A program made the position numbers and the translations under genes. 64,000 nt of DNA from an uncultured Clostridia bacterium (GTDB lineage: Bacteria > Bacillota > Clostridia > TANB77 > CAG-508). The DNA is taken from NCBI GenBank assembly GCA_934167495.1, contig CAKPKP010000003.1, positions 1 to 64,000 of the forward strand, read 5' to 3'. Below the pieces are notes generated by a model that did no database searches, was not told the origin of the DNA, and saw nothing but the letters and a program-made list of their open reading frames with translations. This document shows, piece after piece, positions 53,877 through 62,664 of this stretch (positions within the stretch are counted from its first letter, which is position 1; each line of letters opens with the position of its first letter).

Positions 53877-54485
53877 TTACTTACTTAATTCTATCTCATT
53901 ATATAATATGTATATTGTCCCCTTTTGCTTACTATCTAACAACTCCATTTTTTCAATTTTACCAGATTCTTTTTTTACATATATTTTTTTTGTATATATG
54001 TACTTATTTTTTACATTTGTTACGCTTGTTTCTAATATTATATAATTCTTCTCTTCATAACATTTAGAATCATTGGAATTTTTATAATCTTCTATGAATG
54101 TATTTAAAAATAAATAATTATTTGCAACCCATTCATAATTTTCATAAATTTTTTCTAAATTTAAATTAGCATTTTTTATACTCAAATTATTTCCATCAAA
54201 TTCAATTTTTACTTTTCCTATTTCTTCATTCTCTATAACTTCTTGCGTAAATTTTCCATCTTTCCATTCTTGTTTTAATTTATATTCGTTTGTATTTTTA
54301 TTGCTATTTACTATTACATTTATAACAGCTGTGTAAGATTTTGTATTTAAAATATCTGTTGCAATATCTTCTGTTGATTTACTAATAATATTATTACCAA
54401 AATTTATTTTTTTATAATTACAAATTAATAAAATTATAAAAATAAAAATTAGAACTAATATAACTGTAACCTTTTTTAATTTCAT
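53877..54485 (-). CDS. Membrane-anchored LolA-like or germination-lipoprotein-like protein (202 aa)
   Basis: An N-terminal membrane anchor (residues 6-23, no lipobox Cys in the usual place although a Cys follows at 22) leads into a beta-rich domain. The pattern TEDIATDILNTKSYTAVINVIVNSN... EYKLKQEWKDGKFTQEV resembles outer-membrane-lipoprotein-sorting (LolA) type domains found in Bacillota sporulation and germination proteins. Function unknown. GGAGAG precedes the ATG. Confidence 0.6.
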   Translation of the reverse strand: MKLKKVTVILVLIFIFIILLICNYKKINFGNNIISKSTEDIATDILNTKSYTAVINVIVNSNKNTNEYKLKQEWKDGKFTQEVIENEEIGKVKIEFDGNNLSIKNANLNLEKIYENYEWVANNYLFLNTFIEDYKNSNDSKCYEEKNYIILETSVTNVKNKYIYTKKIYVKKESGKIEKMELLDSKQKGTIYILYNEIELSK

Positions 54486-54554
54486 AAAACACTCTCCTAA
54501 CCATAGAATAAATTTTGAGTATAGGTAACTTTAAATTTTTCTGTGTAATAAACT

Positions 54555-54598
54555 CTTTATCTAATAGGCATTTTTTTCAAACTTCTTATTAAATAAAA
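54555..54598. repeat. Degenerate C-module hairpin
   Basis: TATCTAATAGGCA...CTTCTTATTAAATAAA forms an imperfect hairpin with the TAATAGG start of the C module, again between a gene and a terminator. Confidence 0.3.
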
Positions 54599-54638
54599 AA
54601 AATAGAGAATAGCATAATTACTATTCTCTATCATTTTA
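54597..54638 (-). terminator. dusB terminator
   Basis: AATAGAGAATAG and CTATTCTCTATC form a long stem; on the minus strand it follows the dusB stop. Confidence 0.8.
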
Positions 54639-54640
54639 TT

Positions 54641-55615
54641 CTATAATGCTTGGTAGTATTCTATTAGGACTTGTCGTAATTCATCCTTATCCTCTATTTC
54701 ATTAATTCTTTCTCTTATCTTAGTTGCATCTTTTTGTCCTTTAATGTACCACGCTATATGCTTTCTCATTTCTCGAACTGCTGTATACTCACCTTTCTCT
54801 TGAATAACTAAATCTAAATGTTCTAAAATTATTTTTAATTTTTCCTCATTACTTACTTCTTCTAATTTTGTACCATTTTCTAAATAATAAATAATCTTTT
54901 TAAAAAGCCATGGATTTCCTAATGTTCCTCTTCCACACATTATTCCATCAACTCCGGTATATTCAAACATTCTTAAAGCATCTTCCTCTGTATATATATC
55001 ACCATTTCCTATTACAGGGATTTTTACCGTCTCCTTGACTTTTTTTATTATTTCTAAATCTGCTTTTCCACTATAAAATTCATCTCTACTTCTTCCATGA
55101 ATAGTTATCGCTGAAACTCCTGCTCCTTCTGCTATTTGTGCTAATTCTTGTGCCACTATATTATCAGATGTGTATCCTTTTCTCATTTTTACTGTAACAG
55201 GAACTTTTGACATCTTTACAACCTGTTTTATTATCTCTTCTGCAAGTGGTAAATTTAATAGCAATGAACTTCCATCTCCATTTTTTACAACCTTTGGTGC
55301 TGGACATCCCATGTTTATATCTATAATATCAGCCTTTGAGCTTAATATTTCTGCTGATTTTCCCATTATATCTGGTTCATTTCCAAATATCTGAATAGAA
55401 ACAGGTCTTTCTTCTTCATTAATATTTACCATTTTTTTAGTTCTTTCATCATCATAATATATTGCTCTACTGCTTACCATTTCTGTGCAAACTAAACCAG
55501 GATTATATTTTTTGCATATAATTCTAAATGGCAGGTCTGTAATTCCTGCCATTGGAGCTAATATTATATTATTTTTCAATTTTACATTTCCTATTTCTAA
55601 TTCTTTTAAATACAT
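54641..55615 (-). CDS. dusB: tRNA-dihydrouridine synthase (DusB type)
   Basis: FMN enzyme that reduces uridine to dihydrouridine in tRNA D loops. The 324 aa have the TIM barrel start NIILAPMAGITDLPFR, the substrate Cys region INMGCPAPKVVKNGDGSSLL near residue 100, the FMN-binding KMRKGY, VSAITIHGRSRDEFYSG and NGDIYTEEDA, then a helical tail. It lies 12 bases behind rodA on the same strand. Confidence 0.95.
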   Translation of the reverse strand: MYLKELEIGNVKLKNNIILAPMAGITDLPFRIICKKYNPGLVCTEMVSSRAIYYDDERTKKMVNINEEERPVSIQIFGNEPDIMGKSAEILSSKADIIDINMGCPAPKVVKNGDGSSLLLNLPLAEEIIKQVVKMSKVPVTVKMRKGYTSDNIVAQELAQIAEGAGVSAITIHGRSRDEFYSGKADLEIIKKVKETVKIPVIGNGDIYTEEDALRMFEYTGVDGIMCGRGTLGNPWLFKKIIYYLENGTKLEEVSNEEKLKIILEHLDLVIQEKGEYTAVREMRKHIAWYIKGQKDATKIRERINEIEDKDELRQVLIEYYQAL

Positions 55616-55627
55616 TTCTACCTCTAT

Positions 55628-56734
55628 TTATTCGATAAATATTGCTTTTTGACGTTTTGAACTTATGTTTAATAACAATCCTATAAATATAAAATTAGTA
55701 AGTAATGAACTTCCTCCATAGCTTACAAAAGGAAGTGGTACACCTGTTATAGGTAATAAACCTATTGTCATTCCTATATTTTCTGTCATATGGAAGAATA
55801 ACACTCCTGCTATTCCTATTGATATATATGAACCTACATTATCTTTAGCCGTTTTTGCAATATAAATAGCTTTTGTTATTAACAATACATATAATATAAC
55901 AATTCCACCTGTAGCAATAAATCCAAATTCTTCTCCTATTACTGAAAATATAAAGTCTGTAGTTTTTGGATACAAAAATCCTAATTGAGTTTGATTTCCT
56001 TTAAACATTCCCATTCCTAAAACTTGACCTGCACCTATTGCTAATTTAGATTGAATTATATTATATCCTATACCTCTTGGATCTATTGTAGGATCTAAAA
56101 ATACTTTAATTCTGTTTATTGCATATTCTGGCAAATAATATTTATATATTATAGGTAAAGCTATACTTGCAAGAATAACAGCAACAATTATATATTTCTT
56201 ATCTATTCCTGCTGAAAAAAGTATAAACATTAACGCCATTAAAAAGGCTATAGCTGTTCCATTATCTGGCTGTTTCAAAATTAATGCAACTGGTATTCCT
56301 ATTGCAATAAATACCATCAACAATTTCCAAGGTTTATTTATTTCCTCTCTTCCATTTGTTTGAATCTTATTAATAAGATAGGCTAAAAATAATATTATTA
56401 CTACTTTTGCAATTTCAGATGGTTGGAATGAGAAGAACCCTATATTATACCAGCTTGTTGCACCATTAATCTCTTCTGTAAATAAAACTCCAAACAATAA
56501 TCCTATAATAATAAAATAAAAGAATGGTGAAAAATTCGTAATAGTATTATAATCTATTACTGCTACAACTATTAAAATTGGTATGCTTATTGCAAACCAT
56601 TGCATTTGTTTCTTAAACTCTTCATATTCTGAACTTTGTGTTGCTGAAAACAATGCCAATGCGCCTATAGCAAATAATATTATACTATAAATAAGTACTT
56701 CCCATTCTGTGTTTTTAAAAAACCTTTTTTTCAT
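55628..56734 (-). CDS. rodA: RodA-type peptidoglycan glycosyltransferase
   Basis: SEDS-family membrane polymerase that builds septal or lateral peptidoglycan with a partner class B PBP. The 368 aa have about ten hydrophobic segments and the family motifs WYNIGFFSFQPSEIAKV, KQPDNGTAIAF, the long extracellular FLDPTIDPRGIGYNIIQSKLAIG loop, and the end GVPLPFVSYGGSSLL. Placement next to minE-minD favours RodA over FtsW or SpoVE. It overlaps minE by four bases. Confidence 0.92.
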   Translation of the reverse strand: MKKRFFKNTEWEVLIYSIILFAIGALALFSATQSSEYEEFKKQMQWFAISIPILIVVAVIDYNTITNFSPFFYFIIIGLLFGVLFTEEINGATSWYNIGFFSFQPSEIAKVVIILFLAYLINKIQTNGREEINKPWKLLMVFIAIGIPVALILKQPDNGTAIAFLMALMFILFSAGIDKKYIIVAVILASIALPIIYKYYLPEYAINRIKVFLDPTIDPRGIGYNIIQSKLAIGAGQVLGMGMFKGNQTQLGFLYPKTTDFIFSVIGEEFGFIATGGIVILYVLLITKAIYIAKTAKDNVGSYISIGIAGVLFFHMTENIGMTIGLLPITGVPLPFVSYGGSSLLTNFIFIGLLLNISSKRQKAIFIE

Positions 56735-57261
56735 TTATTCTCCTCTACATTATTATTGTCTTTTGTACTTTCTGTATTCACTGAATCATCTGATTTTTGT
56801 GCATTTTCACTAACTGATTTTACTTCTTCATTTTTCGCTTCTGATTCATTTTCTGGCTTATTTTCATTCTTTTCTTCCGCTTTTTGATTTTCTTCTACTT
56901 TCTCTTTTTCTTCGTTTTGCTTTTTACTTTCTTCTGCTTCTCTCATTTTTTCGCCTTTTACATCATTTTTTATATTAACTATTGGTATATTAGCATATAA
57001 AGATGGTGCGCCTGTTGTTCCATCACTATTTGGTTGATTAGTAAGTCTAACATCTATAGAACCTTCATCTACTACAATATATTTTTTTATAACATCTATT
57101 ATTTCTTGTTTCATCATTTCCAAAAAGTCTACTGACACATTTGCTCTATCTTGCATTAAAACTAAGTGTAATCTTTCTTTTGCTGTATCTTTTGAAGAAT
57201 TATCTTCTTGTTGTTCTGTTTTCATTAACTTTTTGAAAAAATTGCTTATTACCTCGAACAT
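56731..57261 (-). CDS. minE: Cell division topological factor MinE with a long acidic tail
   Basis: Displaces MinD from the membrane and sets the division site. Residues 1-95 match MinE: an amphipathic N-terminus (MFEVISNFFKKLM), AKERLHLVLMQDRANVS, EIIDVIKKYIVVDEGSIDVRL and LYANIPIVNIK. MinE is normally about 90 aa, but this one goes on for 80 residues of Glu/Lys/Asn/Ser low-complexity sequence. It lies 19 bases behind minD and overlaps rodA. MinC is not in the window. Confidence 0.88.
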   Translation of the reverse strand: MFEVISNFFKKLMKTEQQEDNSSKDTAKERLHLVLMQDRANVSVDFLEMMKQEIIDVIKKYIVVDEGSIDVRLTNQPNSDGTTGAPSLYANIPIVNIKNDVKGEKMREAEESKKQNEEKEKVEENQKAEEKNENKPENESEAKNEEVKSVSENAQKSDDSVNTESTKDNNNVEENK

Positions 57262-57280
57262 TTTTTACCTCCAACTATTT

Positions 57281-58075
57281 TTAACCTTTACCAAATAATC
57301 TTTTTAAAGCTGCTAAAAATCCTTTTTCTCTTCCTGGAACTGTAACTTCAATGTTTTCTCCTAATATTCTTCTTGAAATTTCCATATAAGCTTTTCCAGA
57401 AGGAGCTTTTTTATTAGATATTACAGGTTCACCTTTATTAGTTTGTGTTATTATATATTCGTCATCTGGAACAACACCTATTAAATCAATTGAAAGCAAG
57501 TCAACTATATCATCAACATCCATCATTTCGCCTTTTTTTACCATTGATGGTCTTATTCTATTTACTACTAACTCTGGATTTTTTATTTCTGATGACTCTA
57601 ATAACCCTATTATTCTATCTGCATCTCTGATTGCTGAGATTTCGGCAGTAGTAACAACTATAGCCCTATCTGCACCAGCTATAGCATTTTTGAAGCCTTG
57701 CTCTATTCCAGCTGGGCAATCTATTAATATGTAATCAAATTCCTCTTTTAACTTTTTAGTTAGTTCTCTCATTTGTTTTTCATTTACAGCGGATTTATCC
57801 TTTGTTTGAGCAGCTGGAAGTAAAAATAATTCTTTAAATCTTTTATCTTTAATTAAAGCTTGTCTTAATTTACATTTCTCTTCTACAACATCTACTAAGT
57901 CATATACTATTCTGTTCTCTAATCCCATAACAACATCTAAGTTTCTTAATCCTATATCTGTATCTATTAAAGCTACTTTCTTTCCTTCTAAAGCTAATGC
58001 AGAACCTAAATTTGCTGTTGTTGTTGTTTTTCCAACGCCACCTTTTCCTGATGTTATAACTATAACCTCACCCAT
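57281..58075 (-). CDS. minD: Septum site-determining ATPase MinD
   Basis: Membrane-associated ATPase that oscillates with MinE and recruits MinC. The 264 aa begin with the deviant Walker A ITSGKGGVGKTTTTANLG, followed by LIDTDIGLRNLDVVMGLE, the IDCPAGIEQGFKNAI motif, and the C-terminal amphipathic membrane-targeting helix (GFLAALKRLFGKG). AAGGAGG precedes the start. The 285 bases upstream to the divergent gene are AT-rich with nothing else recognised. Confidence 0.97.
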   Translation of the reverse strand: MGEVIVITSGKGGVGKTTTTANLGSALALEGKKVALIDTDIGLRNLDVVMGLENRIVYDLVDVVEEKCKLRQALIKDKRFKELFLLPAAQTKDKSAVNEKQMRELTKKLKEEFDYILIDCPAGIEQGFKNAIAGADRAIVVTTAEISAIRDADRIIGLLESSEIKNPELVVNRIRPSMVKKGEMMDVDDIVDLLSIDLIGVVPDDEYIITQTNKGEPVISNKKAPSGKAYMEISRRILGENIEVTVPGREKGFLAALKRLFGKG

Positions 58076-58360
58076 AAATTAGTTTCCTCCTTAAAATCAC
58101 TACTAAACAGTAAATATTCTATAACTCTATATATATTATATTCTTTTTCGTCAAAAGTCAATGTATATGAAAATTTTTTGTAATATTTTTGTAATATTTT
58201 TTATATAATTCCTATTTCCGCTAAGATTTTTAAAAATACATATCTAACAATTTTTATAAATATTAGTTTTAAATTTTATCATTTATTTTTATATATATGT
58301 AGATTTTTTTCAAAATTTCTTATATAATATTTTTGAATTTAATATTTGAGAGGATTATAA

Positions 58361-59011
58361 ATGAAAAAAACAAATAAAAAATTGAATAAAAAGTTTTTAT
58401 TATTAGCTTTAATTATTTTAATTTTAATATTATTAACTCTAAAAATTGTTTTTAATAATAAAAATAATAGTTCAGATACAGAATTTAGAGAATTTGCTAC
58501 AGTTATTACGGCTACACCTATTCCAAGCAATAACAATTCTTATATTAATAATGTAGTAAATAGTAATGGTAATACTTATAAAGATGTTTCTTATACTTAT
58601 TCTACTTTCTTATCTACAAACTTAATAAACAATAATTTATATGTAAAAATAAGTCCAGCTGCCAAAGACATTATTTTATTTGATTCTATGAATGTAAATT
58701 TAGATGAAGAATATTTAGTATCTAAAATAAACAAAGATATAAAAAATGTATTTATTGGTCATTTTAATTCTCTAACAGATTATCCTGTATTATTTATAAT
58801 ATATACAGACAATACTGCTCAATATGTAGATATTGAAAAAAGTTTTAATTCAGGTAAGTTTTCTATAGATGGAGACATTGAAATAGATAATATTGATTAT
58901 TTTATTAATGTTGATGTTACTAAAACAGATTCTACCAATTATATTGGAGTTATTGCTATTACAAAAAACAATATAGCTTATGAAATAACTCCATCTATGA
59001 TTAATAGATAA
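58361..59011 (+). CDS. Membrane-anchored extracellular protein of unknown function (216 aa)
   Basis: A Lys/Asn-rich start and one membrane span (residues 12-30) are followed by a Thr/Asn/Ser-rich stalk (about 35-65) and a globular domain (about 70-215) with YVKISPAAKDIILFDSMNVNL and YVDIEKSFNSGKF. No family recognised. GAGAGGA precedes the ATG. The stop is followed within three bases by the -35 box of the por promoter. Confidence 0.55.
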   Translation: MKKTNKKLNKKFLLLALIILILILLTLKIVFNNKNNSSDTEFREFATVITATPIPSNNNSYINNVVNSNGNTYKDVSYTYSTFLSTNLINNNLYVKISPAAKDIILFDSMNVNLDEEYLVSKINKDIKNVFIGHFNSLTDYPVLFIIYTDNTAQYVDIEKSFNSGKFSIDGDIEIDNIDYFINVDVTKTDSTNYIGVIAITKNNIAYEITPSMINR

Positions 59012-59013
59012 TG

Positions 59014-59042
59014 TTGACATTGATATTTTAAAATTATATACT
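59014..59042 (+). promoter_or_regulatory. porCDAB promoter
   Basis: TTGACA (59014-59019), 17 bases, TATACT (59037-59042), about 37 bases ahead of the first por start codon. Confidence 0.75.
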
Positions 59043-59078
59043 AAGCTATGGCTTTAATATATTATAAGGAGGTTAAAC

Positions 59079-59657
59079 ATGAGTAATTTAATTGAAATTA
59101 GATGGCACGGTAGAGGCGGTCAAGGTGCTAAAACAGCTTCTCTTTTACTTGCAGATGCTGCATTTAATACTGGAAAGTACATCCAAGGATTTCCTGAATA
59201 TGGTCCTGAAAGAATGGGCGCTCCTATTACAGCTTATAATCGTATAAGTGATGAGCCAATTACAATTCATAGTAACATTTATCATCCAGACTATGTAGTT
59301 GTTGTAGATGATACACTTCTTGAAACAGTTGATGTAGTTGCTGGTTTAAAAGATACTGGTGCAATTATTATTAACACAACTAAAGATGCAGAATATTTAA
59401 GAAAAGTTTTAAATGGATACAAAGGTGAAATATATAAAATAGACGCAAGAAAAGTTTCTATGGAAACTCTAGGAAAATACTTTCCTAACACTCCTATGCT
59501 TGCAGCTGTTGTTAAAGTAAGTAAAGTTATGTCTGAACAAGAATTTTTAGATGATATGATAGGTTCTTTTAAGCATAAGTTTGCTAAAAAACCTGAAGTT
59601 ATAGAAGGAAATATGAAAGCATTAGAAATGGCTTTAAAAGAAGTTGAAAAAATTTAA
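59079..59657 (+). CDS. porC: Pyruvate (2-oxoacid):ferredoxin oxidoreductase, gamma subunit
   Basis: One of four subunits of the enzyme that oxidises pyruvate to acetyl-CoA and CO2 with reduction of ferredoxin. The 192 aa have the gamma signature EIRWHGRGGQGAKTASLLLADA and FPEYGPERMGAPITAYNRIS, which helps bind CoA. First gene of the operon in the order gamma-delta-alpha-beta, the arrangement of pyruvate-type enzymes. AAGGAGG precedes the ATG. Confidence 0.93.
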   Translation: MSNLIEIRWHGRGGQGAKTASLLLADAAFNTGKYIQGFPEYGPERMGAPITAYNRISDEPITIHSNIYHPDYVVVVDDTLLETVDVVAGLKDTGAIIINTTKDAEYLRKVLNGYKGEIYKIDARKVSMETLGKYFPNTPMLAAVVKVSKVMSEQEFLDDMIGSFKHKFAKKPEVIEGNMKALEMALKEVEKI

Positions 59658-59672
59658 GAAAGGATTGATTTT

Positions 59673-59966
59673 ATGACAGAAGAAAATATAAATTCAAAAA
59701 CACCATTACAGGATTTAACTATTGGTGGAAATATATATACTGCTGGTAATGCAAAAGAATTTAAAACAGGTGACTGGCGTTCTGTAACTCCTATTTGGAA
59801 ACAAGAATTGTGCAAACAATGTGGTTTATGCTTTCCAGTATGCCCAGATGATGCAATACCTGTTAATAAAGATATGAACAGAACAGAATTTGATTATAAC
59901 GCTTGTAAAGGATGTGGCATTTGTGCTAAAGTTTGTCCTTTCAAAGCAATAGAAATGAAAGGATGA
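59673..59966 (+). CDS. porD: Pyruvate:ferredoxin oxidoreductase, delta subunit (2[4Fe-4S] ferredoxin)
   Basis: The 97 aa carry two CxxCxxCxxxCP motifs (CKQCGLCFPVCPDDAIP near residue 48 and CKGCGICAKVCPFKAI near 78) that bind two [4Fe-4S] clusters and pass electrons outward. The N-terminal 40 residues match delta subunits (LTIGGNIYTAG... TGDWRSVTPIW). It lies 15 bases behind porC and 7 ahead of porA. Confidence 0.94.
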   Translation: MTEENINSKTPLQDLTIGGNIYTAGNAKEFKTGDWRSVTPIWKQELCKQCGLCFPVCPDDAIPVNKDMNRTEFDYNACKGCGICAKVCPFKAIEMKG

Positions 59967-59973
59967 TTATATT

Positions 59974-61155
59974 ATGGGAATTAGAGAAAGATTAAGCGGT
60001 AATGAAGCTGCTGCTATAGCAATGAAACAAATAAATCCAGATGTAGTAGCTGCATTCCCTATAACACCATCAACAGAAATACCTCAATATTTTTCTACAT
60101 TTGTAAGTAACGGTCAAGTAGACACAGAATTTATTGCTGTTGAAAGTGAACATAGTGCAATGAGTGCATGTATTGGTGCAGAAGCTGCTGGAGCAAGAGC
60201 AATGACTGCAACTTCTTCAAATGGTTTATCTTTAATGTGGGAAATGGTATATATAGCTTCAAGTTTAAGGCTACCTATAGTAATGTCTCTTGTAAACAGA
60301 GCTGTATCAGGGCCTTTAAATATTCACAATGACCATTCAGATGCGATGGGCGTACGTGATAGTGGTTGGATTCAACTTTTCTCAGAAAACAATCAAGAAG
60401 CTTATGATAATTTACTTATGGCTCATAAAATAGCTGAAAATAAAGACGTTCTATTACCACTTATGGTATGTCAAGATGGATTCATAACTTCTCATTCTAT
60501 AGAAAATATAGAACTTTTAGAAGATGAAAAAGTTAAAGAATTTGTTGGAACATATAAACCTGAACACTATTTATTAAATAAAAAAGAACCAATTGCTGTT
60601 GGACCTTTAGATTTACAAGCATACTTATTTGAGCATAAAGTTCAACAATCACTAGCTATGAGAAATGCAAAAAATGTTATTCTTGAAGTATCTAAAGAAT
60701 TTGAAAAACTTACTGGTAGAAAGTATGGTTTCTTTGAAGAATATAAATTAGATGACTGTGAAATTGCAATTGTTTGTATGAATTCTACAGCTGGAACAAC
60801 AAAATTCGTTGTAGATAAATTAAGAGAATCTGGAATAAAAGCGGGACTATTAAAAGTTCGTATGTATAGACCATTCCCTGCTTCTGAAATAGCAAATGCT
60901 TTAAAAAATGTAAAAGCTGTAGCTATACTAGACAAAGCAGACTCTTTAAACGCTGCTGGTGGTGCATTATATGAAGATGTTGTTTCTGGAATGTATACAA
61001 GTAATATTCATATACCTGCTGTAAACTATGTTTATGGTATTGGTGGTAGAGATACAAAAGCCGAAGATATTGAAAGCGTATATAACGATTTACAAGAAAT
61101 TGTTAAAACTGGAAATATCAACAATCCATATAGATTTTTAGGTGTAAGGGGGTAA
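59974..61155 (+). CDS. porA: Pyruvate:ferredoxin oxidoreductase, alpha subunit
   Basis: The 393 aa start with RLSGNEAAAIAMKQINPDVVAAFPITPST, the pyrimidine-binding part of the thiamine diphosphate site (EHSAMSACIGAEAAGARAMT). A transketolase C-terminal-like domain (about 260-390) follows with RMYRPFPASEIANAL. It requires PorB for the active site. AAAGGA precedes the ATG. Confidence 0.95.
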   Translation: MGIRERLSGNEAAAIAMKQINPDVVAAFPITPSTEIPQYFSTFVSNGQVDTEFIAVESEHSAMSACIGAEAAGARAMTATSSNGLSLMWEMVYIASSLRLPIVMSLVNRAVSGPLNIHNDHSDAMGVRDSGWIQLFSENNQEAYDNLLMAHKIAENKDVLLPLMVCQDGFITSHSIENIELLEDEKVKEFVGTYKPEHYLLNKKEPIAVGPLDLQAYLFEHKVQQSLAMRNAKNVILEVSKEFEKLTGRKYGFFEEYKLDDCEIAIVCMNSTAGTTKFVVDKLRESGIKAGLLKVRMYRPFPASEIANALKNVKAVAILDKADSLNAAGGALYEDVVSGMYTSNIHIPAVNYVYGIGGRDTKAEDIESVYNDLQEIVKTGNINNPYRFLGVRG

Positions 61156-61160
61156 AAATA

Positions 61161-62114
61161 ATGGCATACAATTTAAAAGAAATTATGGCAAATAGACCTT
61201 CTAGATTAACTAGTGGTCATAGAATGTGTGCTGGTTGTGGTGCTCCAGCAAGTATTAGAATGGTACTTAGAGCTTTAAAACCTGAAGATCACGCAGTTAT
61301 TTGTAGTGCAACAGGTTGTTTAGAAGTTTCTACTTTTATATATCCATATACAGCATGGGAAGATTCTTTTATACATACAGCTTTTGAATGTGCTGGTGCA
61401 ACTTTATCTGGAGTTGAAGCTGCATATAATTCATTAAAAAAACAAGGTAAATTACCAGAAAACGAAATAACTAAATTTATAGCTTTTGGTGGTGATGGTG
61501 GAACTTACGATATAGGACTTCAAAGTTTATCTGGAAGTATGGAAAGAAGACATGATTTACTATATGTTTGTTATGATAATGGAGCATACATGAATACTGG
61601 TATTCAACGTTCTTCTGCAACGCCTAAATTTGCAGATACTACTACTTCTCCAACTGGAACAAAATCATATGGTAAATTACAACCAAGAAAAGATTTAAGT
61701 AAAATAATGGCTGAACATCATTTACCTTACTTAGCACAAACTATAGCCACTAACAACTTTAAAGATTTATATGAAAAGGCTGAAAAAGCTATATATACAA
61801 AAGGTCCTACATTTTTAAATATCTTAACACCATGTCCAAGAGGATGGGGTTACAATACTGAAGATTTAATGACTATTAATAAATTAGCTGTAGATACTTG
61901 TTATTGGCCTTTATATGAAGTTGTAGAAGGTAAATATAAAATAACATATAAACCAGCTAAAAAATTGCCTATAGAGGAATTTTTAAGACCACAAAAAAGA
62001 TTTAAACACATGTTTAAACCTGGAAATGAATGGATGATTGAAGACTTCCAAAAAGAAGTAGATGCAAGATGGCAAGAATTATTAGATTTAGAAGAAATAA
62101 CAAATAGAGACTAG
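61161..62114 (+). CDS. porB: Pyruvate:ferredoxin oxidoreductase, beta subunit
   Basis: The 317 aa contain the thiamine diphosphate and metal site GGDGGTYDIGLQSLSGSMER...CYDNGAYMNTG and cysteines for the catalytic-site [4Fe-4S] cluster (MCAGCGAP near residue 23, CSATGC near 50, and PCPRGWG). The ATG follows AAGGGGG, five bases behind porA. The stop codon TAG shares its last base with the first base of repeat R5. Confidence 0.95.
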   Translation: MAYNLKEIMANRPSRLTSGHRMCAGCGAPASIRMVLRALKPEDHAVICSATGCLEVSTFIYPYTAWEDSFIHTAFECAGATLSGVEAAYNSLKKQGKLPENEITKFIAFGGDGGTYDIGLQSLSGSMERRHDLLYVCYDNGAYMNTGIQRSSATPKFADTTTSPTGTKSYGKLQPRKDLSKIMAEHHLPYLAQTIATNNFKDLYEKAEKAIYTKGPTFLNILTPCPRGWGYNTEDLMTINKLAVDTCYWPLYEVVEGKYKITYKPAKKLPIEEFLRPQKRFKHMFKPGNEWMIEDFQKEVDARWQELLDLEEITNRD

Positions 62115-62405
62115 AACAAAAGCGGACATTAATAACTTTTGTACTTATTAAAACATTTTGAAGTCCGCGTCTTTGTTCGTGCGCGAAATTTGCAAAGCAA
62201 ATTTCTGTGCAATATATTTCTATTATAGGAAGTTCAACGAACTTTCCTATAATAGAACAAATAGTGAGCTGATTAAATTTTTCTATATTTTAAACTATAG
62301 AGTTCAGCCCATGTCTAATTGTTCGTGTGCGGAATTTGCATATAGCAAATTTCTGTACAAAATATTTATCTAATAAAATTTTCAGAAAAATTTCCTATTA
62401 GATAA
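62114..62405 (+). repeat. Composite hairpin repeat, copy R5 (A'-B-C-A-B-C)
   Basis: The longest copy: A' (GAACAAAAGCGGAC...GTCCGCGTCTTTGTTCG, nearly identical to R4), B, C (CTATTATAGGAAGTTC-aac-GAACTTTCCTATAATAG), A (GAGCTGA...TCAGCCC), B, linker and a second C. It begins at the last base of the porB stop codon and runs to the terminator. Confidence 0.82.
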
Positions 62406-62447
62406 CAACAAAAAACGAGGTTGAATATTCAACCTCGTTTTTTGTTT
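62406..62447. terminator. Bidirectional terminator
   Basis: AAAAAACGAGGTTGAATA pairs with TATTCAACCTCGTTTTTT, a perfect stem with A- and T-runs, serving porB and the convergent ferredoxin gene. Confidence 0.9.
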
Positions 62448-62464
62448 TTTTAATAAAATTTTAC

Positions 62465-62635
62465 CTATTCACATTCTGGTGCCTCGACAGGGCAAACTCC
62501 AGCGCATGTTCCACATTCTATACATCTTTCTTTATCTATTACGTATTTTGTATCACCTTGAGAAATACATTCTACTGGACATGCTCCTGCACAAGCTCCG
62601 CAACTTATACATTTATCAGTAATTTTATATGCCAT
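62465..62635 (-). CDS. 2[4Fe-4S] ferredoxin
   Basis: Clostridial-type ferredoxin of 56 aa, a small soluble electron carrier. It has two cluster motifs, CISCGACAGACPVEC and CIECGTCAGVCPVEA, arranged as in classical ferredoxins, starting MAYKITDK. AGGAGG lies upstream of the ATG. It is likely the electron acceptor of the pyruvate enzyme whose operon ends 350 bases away, facing it. Confidence 0.95.
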   Translation of the reverse strand: MAYKITDKCISCGACAGACPVECISQGDTKYVIDKERCIECGTCAGVCPVEAPECE

Positions 62636-62664
62636 TTTTAGCACCTCCTTTCACTTTTTATTTT

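Noticed and set aside
13815..62405. CRISPR array
   Set aside because: The repeats are dispersed over 50 kb, not regularly spaced, and no cas gene is present.
35634..62405. Insertion sequence or miniature transposon with terminal repeats
   Set aside because: I see no target duplications or single pair of terminal repeats; the copies are strings of separate hairpins, and no transposase is encoded here.
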